DNA of 64,000 nt from the NCBI RefSeq assembly GCF_017308985.1, contig NZ_JADWPE010000003.1:1178001-1242000 (forward strand), read 5' to 3'. How positions within the stretch are numbered: the first letter of the stretch is position 1; every line of letters starts with the position of its first letter. This document shows positions 10,921 to 22,585 of the stretch, in pieces. The notes beneath the pieces were generated by a model. It did no database searches. It worked only from the letters and a program-made list of their open reading frames with translations, and was not told the origin of the DNA. The stretch is from Lysobacter changpingensis (GTDB lineage: Bacteria; Pseudomonadota; Gammaproteobacteria; Xanthomonadales; Xanthomonadaceae). A program made the translations under genes and the position numbers.

Positions 10921-11898
10921 ATGGCCCTCCACGACAGCATCCTCGACACCATCGGCAGCACGCCCATCGTGAAGCTGCACCGCATCGCGCCGAAACACGT
11001 GACGCTTTACGCGAAGGTCGAGTCGTTCAATCCCGGCGGCTCGGTGAAGGACCGCCTCGCGCTCGCGATCGTGCTCGATGCCGAACGCAAGGGCCTGCTC
11101 AAGCCGGGCCAGACGATCGTGGAAGCGACCTCGGGCAACACCGGCATCGCGCTGGCGATGGTCGCGGCGGCGCGCGGGTATCCGTTCGTCGCGGTGATGA
11201 CCGAAACCTTTTCGGTCGAGCGCCGCAAGCTGATGCGCGCGTACGGCGCGAAGGTGATCCTCACGCCCGCAGCCGAACGCGGCACCGGCATGGTGCGCCG
11301 CGCGAAGGAACTGGCGGACAAGCACGGCTGGTTCCTCGCGCGCCAGTTCGAGAACGAAGCGAACCCGGCGTATCACCGCAGCACCACCGGCCCGGAAATC
11401 CTGCGCGATTTCGCCGGCAAGCGGCTGGACTATTTCGTCAGCGGCTGGGGTACCGGCGGCACGATCACCGGCGCCGGCGAAGTGCTCAAGCTCGCGCGAC
11501 CGGACCTGAAGGTGATCGCCAGCGAACCGGCCGGTGCCGCGCTGCTGTCGGGCAAGGAATGGCAGCCGCACAAGATCCAGGGCTGGACCCCGGACTTCCT
11601 GCCGGCCGTGCTCAGCCGCACCGTCGCCGACGAGGTGCTGCCGGTCGATGACGTGCTCGCGCGCGATACCGCGCGTCGCCTCGCATCGGAAGAAGGGCTG
11701 TTCGTCGGCATCTCCGCCGGCGCGACGGTCGCCGCCGCGCTGAAGGTCGCCGAGAGCGCGCCGGAAGGTTCGGTGCTGCTGGCCGTGCTGCCGGACACCG
11801 GCGAGCGGTATCTGTCGACGTTCCTATTCGAGGGCGTGGCCGAGGGCTCGGACGACGAATGGCTGGCATCGCTGGAGCGCGACGCGGTCGCGGCGTGA
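10921..11898 (+). CDS. cysK: Cysteine synthase (O-acetylserine sulfhydrylase)
   Basis: A 325-residue PLP enzyme of fold type II that makes cysteine from O-acetylserine and sulfide, the last step of the pathway in this island. The PLP lysine is in NPGGSVKDR (K43), the substrate loop is TSGNTGIAL, and the phosphate-binding glycines read GWGTGGTITG. Length is normal. CysK and CysM are hard to separate by eye; the sequence looks CysK-like. No serine acetyltransferase (cysE) gene is in the window. It starts 65 bp after cysG. Confidence 0.9.
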   Translation: MALHDSILDTIGSTPIVKLHRIAPKHVTLYAKVESFNPGGSVKDRLALAIVLDAERKGLLKPGQTIVEATSGNTGIALAMVAAARGYPFVAVMTETFSVERRKLMRAYGAKVILTPAAERGTGMVRRAKELADKHGWFLARQFENEANPAYHRSTTGPEILRDFAGKRLDYFVSGWGTGGTITGAGEVLKLARPDLKVIASEPAGAALLSGKEWQPHKIQGWTPDFLPAVLSRTVADEVLPVDDVLARDTARRLASEEGLFVGISAGATVAAALKVAESAPEGSVLLAVLPDTGERYLSTFLFEGVAEGSDDEWLASLERDAVAA

Positions 11899-11900
11899 GG

Positions 11901-11936
11901 CGACGGCGCTCGCGCGCGAAGAACGCGTGAGCGTCG
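11901..11936 (+). terminator. Possible terminator hairpin after cysK
   Basis: A 9-bp stem with one G-U pair (GCTCGCGCG / CGCGTGAGC) closes a 7-base loop directly after the cysK stop. There is no T-run, so intrinsic termination is uncertain. Confidence 0.35.
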
Positions 11937-12060
11937 GACCCATCGGAGCGTCGTCCCGCAGAAAGCCGGGCCCTCCGCCATGGCGTGATCGCCATGCATT
12001 CCACCGTGCACGCCCCGCGGGCTAACCTGTGCGCCGCGGCCCTTGCCGCACGGAGCCTGC

Positions 12061-13903
<1,843 letters not shown>

Positions 13904-13925
13904 AAAGTCAGGGCTTCCGCGACGA

Positions 13926-14642
13926 TTACGACAACGCCTCGCCACTCCCCAGCGTCTGCCGCAGGAACGGCACCGTGATCCGCCGCTGCGCCGCGAGCGA
14001 GGCGCGATCGAGTCGATCGAGCAGCGCCGTCAGGCCGCCCAGGTCGCGGCCGACGCGGCGGAGCAGCCAGTCCAGCGCCGCATCTTCCAGCACCAGTCCG
14101 CGACGCTGCGCGCGCTGCCGCAACACGTCGCGGCGACCTTCCTCGTCCAGCGGCGCGAGCGTGATGCGCGTGCACTGGCCCAGGCGCGAACGCAGGTCCG
14201 GAAGGCCGAGGCCGATCGCATCGGGGATGTCGCGCGCCGCGTACACCAGCGCGACGCCGGCGGCGCGGGCGCGGTTGTGCGCGTCGAACAGCGCGACTTC
14301 GTCCTCGCGGTTGCCCGCGATGACGTCCAGTCCGTCCAGCGCGATCACGTCGTTGCCTTCCAGCGCTTCCAGCGCATCGCGCAGGCGGCCGGCGGCGGCG
14401 ATCAGTGGAAGGTACGCGGCGCGACGCCCGGCCGCCTCGGTGGCCGCGCAGGTCGCCAGCAGCAGGTGCGTCTTGCCGCCACCGGCGGGACCGGCGAGGT
14501 AGACGCTGTCGCGTCGCGCATCGGCGCGACCTTCGGCAAGCGCGCGCAGCTGTTCGATCGCGCCCTCGGGCGCGTGCACGAATGTGTCCAGGCGCTGGTC
14601 GGTCGGATAGCGCAAGGCCAGCGGCAACTGCGGAACGCTCAC
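13926..14642 (-). CDS. hda: DnaA regulatory inactivator Hda
   Basis: A 238-residue AAA+ protein homologous to the DnaA ATPase domain. It has an N-terminal clamp-binding motif (QLPLAL, residues 5-10), Walker A GPAGGGKTHLL near 51, Walker B VIALDGLD near 98 and a C-terminal lid. Bound to the sliding clamp, Hda stimulates ATP hydrolysis by DnaA and so limits re-initiation of replication. It lacks DnaA domain IV, so it is not DnaA. It follows the permease gene by 21 bases on the same strand, in one likely operon with the DUF2066 gene. Confidence 0.93.
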   Translation of the reverse strand: MSVPQLPLALRYPTDQRLDTFVHAPEGAIEQLRALAEGRADARRDSVYLAGPAGGGKTHLLLATCAATEAAGRRAAYLPLIAAAGRLRDALEALEGNDVIALDGLDVIAGNREDEVALFDAHNRARAAGVALVYAARDIPDAIGLGLPDLRSRLGQCTRITLAPLDEEGRRDVLRQRAQRRGLVLEDAALDWLLRRVGRDLGGLTALLDRLDRASLAAQRRITVPFLRQTLGSGEALS

Positions 14643-14663
14643 TGCGGGATTACTCGCTATGGA

Positions 14664-15827
14664 TCACTCGGGCCTGTGGTCCGCCGGAGGCGGGAGGTGC
14701 GGGTCGGCGAGCGGATCGGCCAGCGCTTCCTCCGGCACCGGATGCGCGCCCACGTACAGGCGGCTGTGGCGGTAGCGCTCCTGCGCGTAGCGCAGCAGCA
14801 CGTTCACCACCGCGGCCACCGGCAAGGCCAGCAGCATGCCGAGGAAGCCGAACAGCTGCCCGCCCGCAAGCACGGCGAAGATCACCGCCACCGGGTGCAG
14901 GCCGATGCGGTCGCCCACCAGCTTGGGCGTGAGCACGTAGCTCTCGATCACCTGGCCGATGCCGAACACGACCAGCACGCCGGCGACGTGCTGCCAGTCG
15001 CCGAACTGCACCAGCGCGGCGATCACGCCCAGGATGATGCCGCTGGCCGGCCCCAGGTACGGGACGAAGGTCAGCAGGCCGGCGATCAGGCCGATCAGGA
15101 TGCCCAGGTCCAGCCCCACCGCCCACAGCCCCAGGCCGTACATCACGCCCAGCACCAGCATCACCAGGAACTGCCCGCGCAGGAACGCGCCGAGCACGTC
15201 GCTGGATTCGCGCGCCAGGCGGCTGACGATGTCGAGGTAGTCGCGCGGGATGAGCGAGGCGACGCGTTCGACCAGCAGGTCCCAGTCGCGCAGGAAGAAG
15301 AACGTGATCACCGGCAGCAGCGCGACGTTCGCCACCAGTCCGATCACCGCGAAGCCCGAACGCGACAGGTAGCCCAGCAGCGTCGTCGCGATGCCACCGG
15401 CCTGGTCCCAGTTGTCGCGGACGAGCTGGCTGATGTGGCCGAAATCCAGCCAGTCGGTGATTTCCACGCCGATGCGCTGCTCCACCCACGGCAGCGCGGT
15501 GAGCATGAACCAGTCGCGGTAGTGCGGCCAGGATGCCACCAGCGTCGAGATCTGGCGTTCGATCAGCGGCACCAGGATCAGCAGGCCGGCCAGCAGGATC
15601 AGCGCCATCGCGGTGAACACCAGCGTCACCGCGACGTTGCGCGAGCGCCCGGCGCGCTGCAGCCGGTCGACCAGCGGATCGCCGAGCCAGGCCAGCATCA
15701 GCGCGAACACGAACGGCGTCAGGATCGGCGCGAGCAGCCATACCAGCCAGCACACGCCCAGGGCGAGCGCCACCCACTGCAGGCGGCGCAGGAATCGTGC
15801 GATGTCGTCCAGTGCTGGCGATTGCAT
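14664..15827 (-). CDS. AI-2E/PerM-family permease
   Basis: A 387-residue membrane protein with about seven to eight hydrophobic segments, including paired N-terminal helices and a long cytoplasmic or amphipathic stretch near 80-150. The family motif around PYLGPASGIILGVIAAL is present. Members have been described as PerM-like permeases, as AI-2 exporters (TqsA) and as Na+/H+ antiporters; the substrate cannot be read from sequence. Placement between hda and the DUF2066 gene next to purM is common in gammaproteobacteria. The C-terminal tail is Pro- and Asp-rich. Confidence 0.87.
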   Translation of the reverse strand: MQSPALDDIARFLRRLQWVALALGVCWLVWLLAPILTPFVFALMLAWLGDPLVDRLQRAGRSRNVAVTLVFTAMALILLAGLLILVPLIERQISTLVASWPHYRDWFMLTALPWVEQRIGVEITDWLDFGHISQLVRDNWDQAGGIATTLLGYLSRSGFAVIGLVANVALLPVITFFFLRDWDLLVERVASLIPRDYLDIVSRLARESSDVLGAFLRGQFLVMLVLGVMYGLGLWAVGLDLGILIGLIAGLLTFVPYLGPASGIILGVIAALVQFGDWQHVAGVLVVFGIGQVIESYVLTPKLVGDRIGLHPVAVIFAVLAGGQLFGFLGMLLALPVAAVVNVLLRYAQERYRHSRLYVGAHPVPEEALADPLADPHLPPPADHRPE

Positions 15828-15851
15828 GTGGTTCCTTCGGGCGTGCGCCCG

Positions 15852-16979
15852 TCAACGCAGCCGGTAGACCGGCGGCTGGCCTTCCAGGCCTTCCAGTACA
15901 TCGACGACGCCGTCGCGCGCGAGCAGGCGGTTCAGGCCCGGCATGCCGCTGACGAGGTCGAGTTCGTACTCCAGGCCTTGCGGCGTGGCGCGCACCGGCG
16001 CGATCCGGCGCACCACGGACAGCTTCTGCAGGTAGCCGGCCAGGCGGATGAAATCGTCGCTGCTGTCGATGCCGGTGAAGGTCACGCGGTACAGGCCCGG
16101 CTCGCCCGAGGGCGCGCGCTTGGCGTAGCGCTTCATCAGCGCGTCGGCCGCGCCGTCGGCGCCGCCGGCCATCAGCTGGCGGGCGTCGGGGCCGGTCTGG
16201 GACCAGTTCGCCAGCACCTTGCCGGCGTCGACGAAGGTCCAGTCGGCCTTCCAGCCGGCGGTGGTGTCGCGGTAGAGCTTGCCGATCAGCTGCATCGGCG
16301 GGCTGTAGCGGGCCGAGGCGCGCGCCACCGCGGCGCTGTCGCCGCGCCAGATCGCGCCGACCGCCGCCTGTTCGGCCGCGTTGCCGCTCGGCAGGCCGAG
16401 CTTGTAGCCACGCTCGACCGCGCGGTTGAGCGCCGGACGCGCCGCATTCACCTGCGGCAGGCCGACCAGGCGCGGGCCGCTGCCGTCGTCGATCGCCAGC
16501 CACAGCACGGGCTTGGGGCGCGGCTGCGGCCAGATCGGAATGCCCAGCGTCGCGGCGAGGTCGTTGACGGCCTCCTCGTCGAACTGGATCACCAGCAGCG
16601 TCCGGAAGGTCGGCGCCCCGGTCGGGCCCAGGCCCTCGTCCTGGCGGTAGTCGTACTGCTTCACGTAGATCTTCGCCTGGCGCAGCTCGTTGCCCACGCC
16701 CGGCTTGGACGCCGCGCCGCGATCGCCCGACAGCTTGCCCAGCACCTGCGCCAGGCCGCGTGCGAAGGCGGCGTTGCGCTCCGTCTCACCCTGGCCGTTG
16801 ACCGTCACTTCGGTGGCGTAGATGCCCTCGGCGCGGGCGCGATCGCCCTCCACGCGCTGCGCGGAGGCGCCGAAACTCGCCGCCAGCAGGACCGCGGCCA
16901 TGAACGCGGCCACCATCGGGAAGTGGATCTTCCGGAGGAACGTCATGCGCGGCGTTCCCGCGCGGATTGCCCGAACCAT
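15852..16979 (-). CDS. DUF2066 secreted protein
   Basis: A 375-residue protein with an N-terminal signal sequence (hydrophobic core VAAFMAAVLLAASFGASA) and presumably periplasmic. The body matches the DUF2066 family, which is conserved beside purM in gammaproteobacteria but has no established activity. The start is uncertain: the ATG at 16979 has an AGGGA five bases upstream and is used here, while the ATG at 16946 gives a shorter, more usual signal peptide. It is first gene of the minus-strand operon DUF2066-permease-hda and divergent from purM. Confidence 0.83.
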   Translation of the reverse strand: MVRAIRAGTPRMTFLRKIHFPMVAAFMAAVLLAASFGASAQRVEGDRARAEGIYATEVTVNGQGETERNAAFARGLAQVLGKLSGDRGAASKPGVGNELRQAKIYVKQYDYRQDEGLGPTGAPTFRTLLVIQFDEEAVNDLAATLGIPIWPQPRPKPVLWLAIDDGSGPRLVGLPQVNAARPALNRAVERGYKLGLPSGNAAEQAAVGAIWRGDSAAVARASARYSPPMQLIGKLYRDTTAGWKADWTFVDAGKVLANWSQTGPDARQLMAGGADGAADALMKRYAKRAPSGEPGLYRVTFTGIDSSDDFIRLAGYLQKLSVVRRIAPVRATPQGLEYELDLVSGMPGLNRLLARDGVVDVLEGLEGQPPVYRLR

Positions 16980-17047
16980 CGCTGTCCCTGAGTGCGTCAT
17001 CAGCCGAAATGGTGCCGCAGCGCCCCCCGGCCCGTCCATTCGCGGAA

Positions 17048-17076
17048 GGCCGCCGGTCGCCGGCGACTGTTAAAAT
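17048..17076 (+). promoter_or_regulatory. Candidate purM promoter
   Basis: A TAAAAT -10 hexamer at 17071-17076 stands out in GC-rich sequence 37 bases before the purM GTG. The position 17 bases upstream has no good -35 match, so activation or a weak promoter is likely. Confidence 0.45.
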
Positions 17077-17112
17077 CGCGACTTCATCTCTCCGCGACCG
17101 ACGAGGCCGCCC

Positions 17113-18171
17113 GTGTCGAATCCCCCCTCCGCTCCCACTCCGATCACCTACCGCGACGCCGGCGTCGACATCGACGCGGGCAACGAGGTGGTCGAACGCA
17201 TCAAGCCGCTGGTCAAGCGCAGCTTCCGTCCCGAGGTGATGGGCGGCCTCGGCGGCTTCGGCGCGCTGTTCGACCTGTCGGGCAAGTACAGGGAGCCGGT
17301 GCTGGTGTCCGGCACCGATGGCGTCGGCACCAAGCTCAAGCTGGCGCAGCAGCTCAACCGCCACGACACCATCGGCATCGACCTGGTCGCGATGTGCGTC
17401 AACGACGTGCTCGTGCAGGGCGCCGAGCCGCTGTTCTTCCTCGACTATTTCGCCACCGGCAAGCTCGACGTGGACACCACGGTCGCCGTGGTCGGCGGCA
17501 TCGCGAAGGGCTGCGAGCTGTCCGGCTGCGCGCTGATCGGCGGCGAAACCGCCGAGATGCCCGACATGTACCCGCCGGGCGAATACGACCTCGCCGGCTT
17601 CTGCGTCGCGGCGGTGGAAAAGTCCAAGCTGCTCGACGGCGCCAAGGTCCACGAGGGCGACGTGCTGATCGGCATCGCCTCCAGCGGCCCGCATTCGAAC
17701 GGCTACTCGCTGGTGCGCAGGATCTACGATCGCGCCGGTCGCCCGGCCGATCTCGACGTCGGCGGCGTGAAGCTGATCGACGCGCTGATGGCGCCGACGC
17801 AGCTGTACGTGAAGCCGATCCTCGAACTGCTTGGCAAGCATGACCTGCATGCCATGGCGCACATCACCGGCGGCGGGCTGACCGAAAACATCATCCGCGT
17901 GATTCCGGACGGTCTGGGCCTCGACATCGAAGCGTCGGCCATCGTGCTGCCGCCGGTGTTCGACTGGCTGCAGCGCGAAGGCGCGGTGCCGTCGGAAGAG
18001 ATGTGGCGCACGTTCAACTGCGGCGTCGGCTTCGTGCTGGTGGTCGCGCCGGGCGACGTCGCCGCGGTGAACGCCGACCTCGACCGCCTGGGCCTGCGTC
18101 ATCGTCCGATCGGCCAGGTGGCGAAGGCTGCCGCCGGCGCCCCGCTCGAAAGCCGCGTGCGCATCGGTTGA
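17113..18171 (+). CDS. purM: Phosphoribosylformylglycinamidine cyclo-ligase (AIR synthetase)
   Basis: A 352-residue enzyme of de novo purine synthesis that closes the imidazole ring of FGAM with ATP to give AIR. It has the family signatures [14 protein letters not shown] (near residue 60) and the Gly-rich [11 protein letters not shown] (near 255). It starts with GTG at 17113, consistent with family N-termini ([10 protein letters not shown] about 15 residues in). Its stop overlaps the purN start (TTGA). Confidence 0.96.
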   Translation: MSNPPSAPTPITYRDAGVDIDAGNEVVERIKPLVKRSFRPEVMGGLGGFGALFDLSGKYREPVLVSGTDGVGTKLKLAQQLNRHDTIGIDLVAMCVNDVLVQGAEPLFFLDYFATGKLDVDTTVAVVGGIAKGCELSGCALIGGETAEMPDMYPPGEYDLAGFCVAAVEKSKLLDGAKVHEGDVLIGIASSGPHSNGYSLVRRIYDRAGRPADLDVGGVKLIDALMAPTQLYVKPILELLGKHDLHAMAHITGGGLTENIIRVIPDGLGLDIEASAIVLPPVFDWLQREGAVPSEEMWRTFNCGVGFVLVVAPGDVAAVNADLDRLGLRHRPIGQVAKAAAGAPLESRVRIG

Positions 18172-18878
18172 GCGCGCCCTTGAGCGAGCCGGCGGACACA
18201 TCGCGCCCGAACCGCATCGCCGTGCTGGTGTCGGGGCGCGGCAGCAACCTGCAGGCGATCCTCGATGCGATCGACGCCGGCTCGCTGCCGGCGCGCATCG
18301 TCGGCGTGTTCTCCGACAAGCCGGGCGCGGCGGCCCTGCAGCGCGTGGAACCGGCGCTGCGCTGGAGTGCGAGCCCGAAGGAGTATTCCTCTCGCGAAGC
18401 TTTCGACGCCGCGCTGGGCGATGCGATCGAGGCGGCGCGTCCGGACTGGATCGTCTGCGCCGGCTACCTGCGCATCCTGTGCGATGCCTTCGTCGAACGC
18501 TTCCGCGGCCGGCTCCTCAACATCCATCCGTCGCTGCTGCCGAAGTATCCGGGCCTGCGCACGCACGCGCGCGCCATCGCCGAGGGCGAAGCCGAGCACG
18601 GCGCCAGCGTGCATTTCGTGATCCCCGAACTCGACGCCGGCACCGTCGTCGCCCAGGCGCGCGTGCCGGTGCAGCCGGGCGACGACGCCGATGCGCTGGC
18701 CGCGCGCGTGCTCGACGTCGAGCATCCGCTGCTGGTCGCGGTGCTGCGCCTGGCGGTTTCCGGCCGGCTGGCTGAACAGGGAACAACCACGACACTGGAT
18801 GGTCATGCCCTGTTTACGCCACTGCTCCTAGATTCCGCCGGTGCCCTGCGCGCCCCCGGCGCAGTTGCCCCCGTCTGA
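18168..18878 (+). CDS. purN: Phosphoribosylglycinamide formyltransferase (TTG start)
   Basis: A 236-residue folate-dependent GAR transformylase of purine synthesis. The sequence shows [13 protein letters not shown] at the N-terminus, the catalytic [12 protein letters not shown] segment (N and H of the active site) and LDAGTVVAQ with the catalytic Asp. No ATG or GTG lies before the conserved region. The likely start is the TTG at 18168 that overlaps the purM stop, with a second TTG at 18180 as alternative, so translation probably depends on coupling. The C-terminus is about 20 residues longer than in E. coli PurN. Confidence 0.93.
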   Translation: MSAPLSEPADTSRPNRIAVLVSGRGSNLQAILDAIDAGSLPARIVGVFSDKPGAAALQRVEPALRWSASPKEYSSREAFDAALGDAIEAARPDWIVCAGYLRILCDAFVERFRGRLLNIHPSLLPKYPGLRTHARAIAEGEAEHGASVHFVIPELDAGTVVAQARVPVQPGDDADALAARVLDVEHPLLVAVLRLAVSGRLAEQGTTTTLDGHALFTPLLLDSAGALRAPGAVAPV

Positions 18879-18899
18879 CGGGGTCCTGCGGGAACTGGC

Positions 18900-19673
18900 A
18901 TGCCTGCGCACCTCCCCTCCCCCGCCTTGTCGATGAAGCGTCTTACCCGCGTCCTGACCGCCACCCCGTTCCTGCTTTCGCTCGTGCTGGCGTCCTTTGC
19001 CGCGCCCGCGTCGGCGCTGGAGCCATTCGTGGCGAACTACCAGATCTTCAACGAAGGAAAACCGCTGGGCGAGGCGACGATGCAGGTCGTGCCCGACGCG
19101 AATCCCTCGCACTGGCGCATCGACCTGGACATGCGCGGCACGCGCGGCCTGATCGGCCTGGCCGGCGCCAACGCGCAGCAGAGCACCGTGTTCGACGTGG
19201 TCGGCACGGATACCTATCGCCCGCTGAGCCAGAGCACCGTGCGCAAGGCGATCTTCGTCGGCCGCAAGATCACCGGCACCTACGACTGGAATGCGCACAC
19301 CGCGCGCTGGACCGGCGATGTGAAGAAGAACCGCCAGGCGCCCGTGCCGCTGAAGGACGGCGACATGAGCGGACTGCTGATCAACCTGGCGATCATCCGC
19401 GACGCGCAGCCGGGCCGGACGCTGCAGTACCGCTTCGTCGACAACGGCCGCGCGCGCGACCACCAGTACACCGTCGCGCAGGAGCTGGAAGGCGTCAGCG
19501 TCGACGGCATGGGATTCAACGCCATGCGCGTGAGCCGCGTTCAGGGCTCGGGCAAGGAGGAGACGGTAGTGTGGGTGGTCGAAGGCGTGCCCACGCCCGT
19601 GCGCATCCTGCAGCGCGAGAATGGCGAGGACACTTTCGACCTGCGCCTGGTCGACTACAAAGGAGCACCCTGA
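18900..19673 (+). CDS. DUF3108 secreted protein, first of a tandem pair
   Basis: A 257-residue DUF3108-family protein with a signal peptide (core PFLLSLVLASFAAPASA, cleavage near residue 40), so periplasmic or outer-membrane associated. The mature part starts EPFVANYQIFNEGKPLGEA, the characteristic DUF3108 opening, and carries the TYDWNAHTARWTGDVK and DGDMSGLLINLAIIRD segments shared with its neighbour. The ATG at 18900 has GGGA six bases upstream; an internal ATG at 18933 is an alternative. The family has no proven function. It overlaps the second copy by one base (TGATG). Confidence 0.82.
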   Translation: MPAHLPSPALSMKRLTRVLTATPFLLSLVLASFAAPASALEPFVANYQIFNEGKPLGEATMQVVPDANPSHWRIDLDMRGTRGLIGLAGANAQQSTVFDVVGTDTYRPLSQSTVRKAIFVGRKITGTYDWNAHTARWTGDVKKNRQAPVPLKDGDMSGLLINLAIIRDAQPGRTLQYRFVDNGRARDHQYTVAQELEGVSVDGMGFNAMRVSRVQGSGKEETVVWVVEGVPTPVRILQRENGEDTFDLRLVDYKGAP

Positions 19674-20362
19674 TGGCCCACTTCACCACCCGACTGCTGC
19701 GCCCGGTCCTCGCCGCGGCGATGCTGGCCGCGGTCAGCGCGCCGGCGCTGGCGATCAAGCCATTCACCGCCGACTACCAGGCAAGCTACATGGGCATGCA
19801 GGGCCAGGGCCAGATGACGCTGGTCGCCGATGGCGCGAACCGCTGGAAGTACAGCCTCGCCGTCACCAGCCCGCTGGCGAACCTGCGCCAGACGACCGTG
19901 TTCGAGGAGGCCAACGGCCAGTGGCGCCCGGTTTCCGGCAAGGACACCTCGCAGGTGCTCACCAAGAAGCAGAACAAGAACGCGACCTACGACTGGTCCA
20001 AGGGCGTGGCGACGTGGACGGGCGACGTGAAGCCCGAGCGCGCCGGCCCGATCAAGCTGCAGCCGGGCGACATGGATGCGCTGCTGATCAACCTGGCGAT
20101 CGTGCGCGACGTGCAGGCCGGCAAGTCCACGCAGTACCGCATGGTCGAGGACGGCCGCGTCAAGAATCTCGACTACACCATCGCCGGCAAGGAAGCGATC
20201 ACCGTCGGCGGCCAGTCGAAGCAGGCGACCAAGGTCGTCAGCACGCAGGGCGACAAGCAGACCATCGCGTGGATCGTGGACGGCATGCCGGTCCCGGCGC
20301 GCATCCTGCAGCGCGACAAGGGGCAGGACGCGATCGATCTGCGGGTGCAGGACGTTCGCTGA
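19673..20362 (+). CDS. DUF3108 secreted protein, second of a tandem pair
   Basis: A 229-residue paralog of the preceding gene. It has a signal peptide (VLAAAMLAAVSAPALA), then KPFTADYQASYMGMQGQGQ, and the shared blocks TYDWSKGVATWTGDVK, PGDMDALLINLAIVRD and PVPARILQRDKGQDAIDLR. Divergence is greatest in the first third. It starts in a TGATG overlap with a strong AAAGGAG and ends at a terminator. The two genes arose by tandem duplication and are probably co-translated; function unknown. Confidence 0.82.
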   Translation: MAHFTTRLLRPVLAAAMLAAVSAPALAIKPFTADYQASYMGMQGQGQMTLVADGANRWKYSLAVTSPLANLRQTTVFEEANGQWRPVSGKDTSQVLTKKQNKNATYDWSKGVATWTGDVKPERAGPIKLQPGDMDALLINLAIVRDVQAGKSTQYRMVEDGRVKNLDYTIAGKEAITVGGQSKQATKVVSTQGDKQTIAWIVDGMPVPARILQRDKGQDAIDLRVQDVR

Positions 20363-20395
20363 TCGTACCGGACTCCACGGGAACGATGGACGAAA

Positions 20396-20428
20396 CGAAA
20401 GGCCCCGCATCGCGGGGCCTTTCGTTTT
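20396..20428. terminator. Rho-independent terminator
   Basis: A 13-bp stem (CGAAAGGCCCCGC / GCGGGGCCTTTCG) with an ATC loop and TTTT after it. It separates the DUF3108 pair from the convergent minus-strand gene and can serve both directions. Confidence 0.9.
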
Positions 20429-20467
20429 GAATCGTCACCGCCGACCGTATCGCAACGACGCCGACGC

Positions 20468-20803
20468 TCACTCGGCCGACGGCTTCACCATCGTCCGGCA
20501 ATCCACCCGCAACGTCTCGCTGCTGCCGCGGAAGGCGAAGGCGCGGCATTCGCGCGCGCCGCCGTTCGTGGCGGTGATCGTCGTCTTGACGGTGACCGCG
20601 TAGAACGACTGCAGCATCTCGTGCATCGTCACGTTGCCGTCGCCGTTCCAGTCCATGTCCTTGCGTTCGATCCCGCGCGTGACGGCTGCGCCGGTGAAGT
20701 GCAGCCACGCGACGACGATCAACAGCACGACGAAGAACCCCAGCGTCGCGATGCGGCGCGCGGTGAACGGCGCGCGCTTTCCGGTCAGGTCGATCAGTGC
20801 CAT
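20468..20803 (-). CDS. Membrane-anchored single EF-hand protein
   Basis: A 111-residue protein with one membrane segment (about residues 18-42, [19 protein letters not shown]) and then a complete calcium-binding EF-hand loop, [12 protein letters not shown], with acidic or oxygen ligands at positions 1, 3, 5, 9 and 12. The remaining part, with two cysteines near the C-terminus, is probably periplasmic. It starts 16 bases after murA on the same strand. A Ca2+ role is inferred from the loop; the family is not recognised beyond that. Confidence 0.7.
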   Translation of the reverse strand: MALIDLTGKRAPFTARRIATLGFFVVLLIVVAWLHFTGAAVTRGIERKDMDWNGDGNVTMHEMLQSFYAVTVKTTITATNGGARECRAFAFRGSSETLRVDCRTMVKPSAE

Positions 20804-20819
20804 GGTCAGCGCCTGCTCC

Positions 20820-22168
<1,349 letters not shown>

Positions 22169-22190
<22 letters not shown>

Positions 22191-22411
22191 TCTTCCGGCG
22201 TCAACGTCTTCAGCGCAAGCGCGTGGATCTCGCCGCCCATGCGCTCGCCGAGGGTCGCGTAGACCAGGCGATGGCGGGCGAGCGGCAGCTTGCCGCGGAA
22301 GGCTTCGGCCACGACGGTGGCCTCGAAATGCACGCCGTCGTCGCCGCGCACGTCGGCGCGTGCGCCGGGCAGGCCCTGTTCGATCAGCTGGCGGATGGTG
22401 TCGGGATTCAA
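22169..22411 (-). CDS. ibaG: BolA-family protein IbaG (TTG start)
   Basis: An 80-residue BolA-fold protein. Segments such as VHFEATVVAEAFRGK and LARHRLVYATLGERMGGEIHAL carry the invariant BolA His and the nucleic-acid-binding helix region. IbaG partners monothiol glutaredoxins and iron-sulfur clusters and is normally found upstream of murA, as here. The start is a TTG at 22411 with AAAGG eight bases upstream; the open frame upstream lacks family similarity. Its last codons fall within the short repeat described above. Confidence 0.88.
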
Positions 22412-22542
22412 GGGACGAACCTTTGGTTGCGAGCTCGGGGGGAAGCGGTTTCGCGCATCCTGCGCGCCGCGCGTGGCGGTGGTCCGCGATCGGGGCCGGC
22501 GTCGTGGGGCGCCCGTGACGGGCACATCCGGGCGCGACCGCC

Positions 22543-22548
22543 TAGAAT
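22543..22548 (+). promoter_or_regulatory. Candidate -10 element for kdsD
   Basis: TAGAAT in a GC-rich setting, 38 bases before the kdsD ATG. No convincing -35 could be paired with it. Confidence 0.35.
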
Positions 22549-22585
22549 GGACGGATTAGCCTAGCGGAAAGACCCCCGGTCCGAA

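Noticed and set aside
18165-18185. Sequencing error or frameshift at the purM-purN junction because purN lacks an ATG
   Set aside because: Both proteins are full length in their own frames, and TTG starts coupled to an overlapping stop also fit other genes here (TTG in murU and ibaG).
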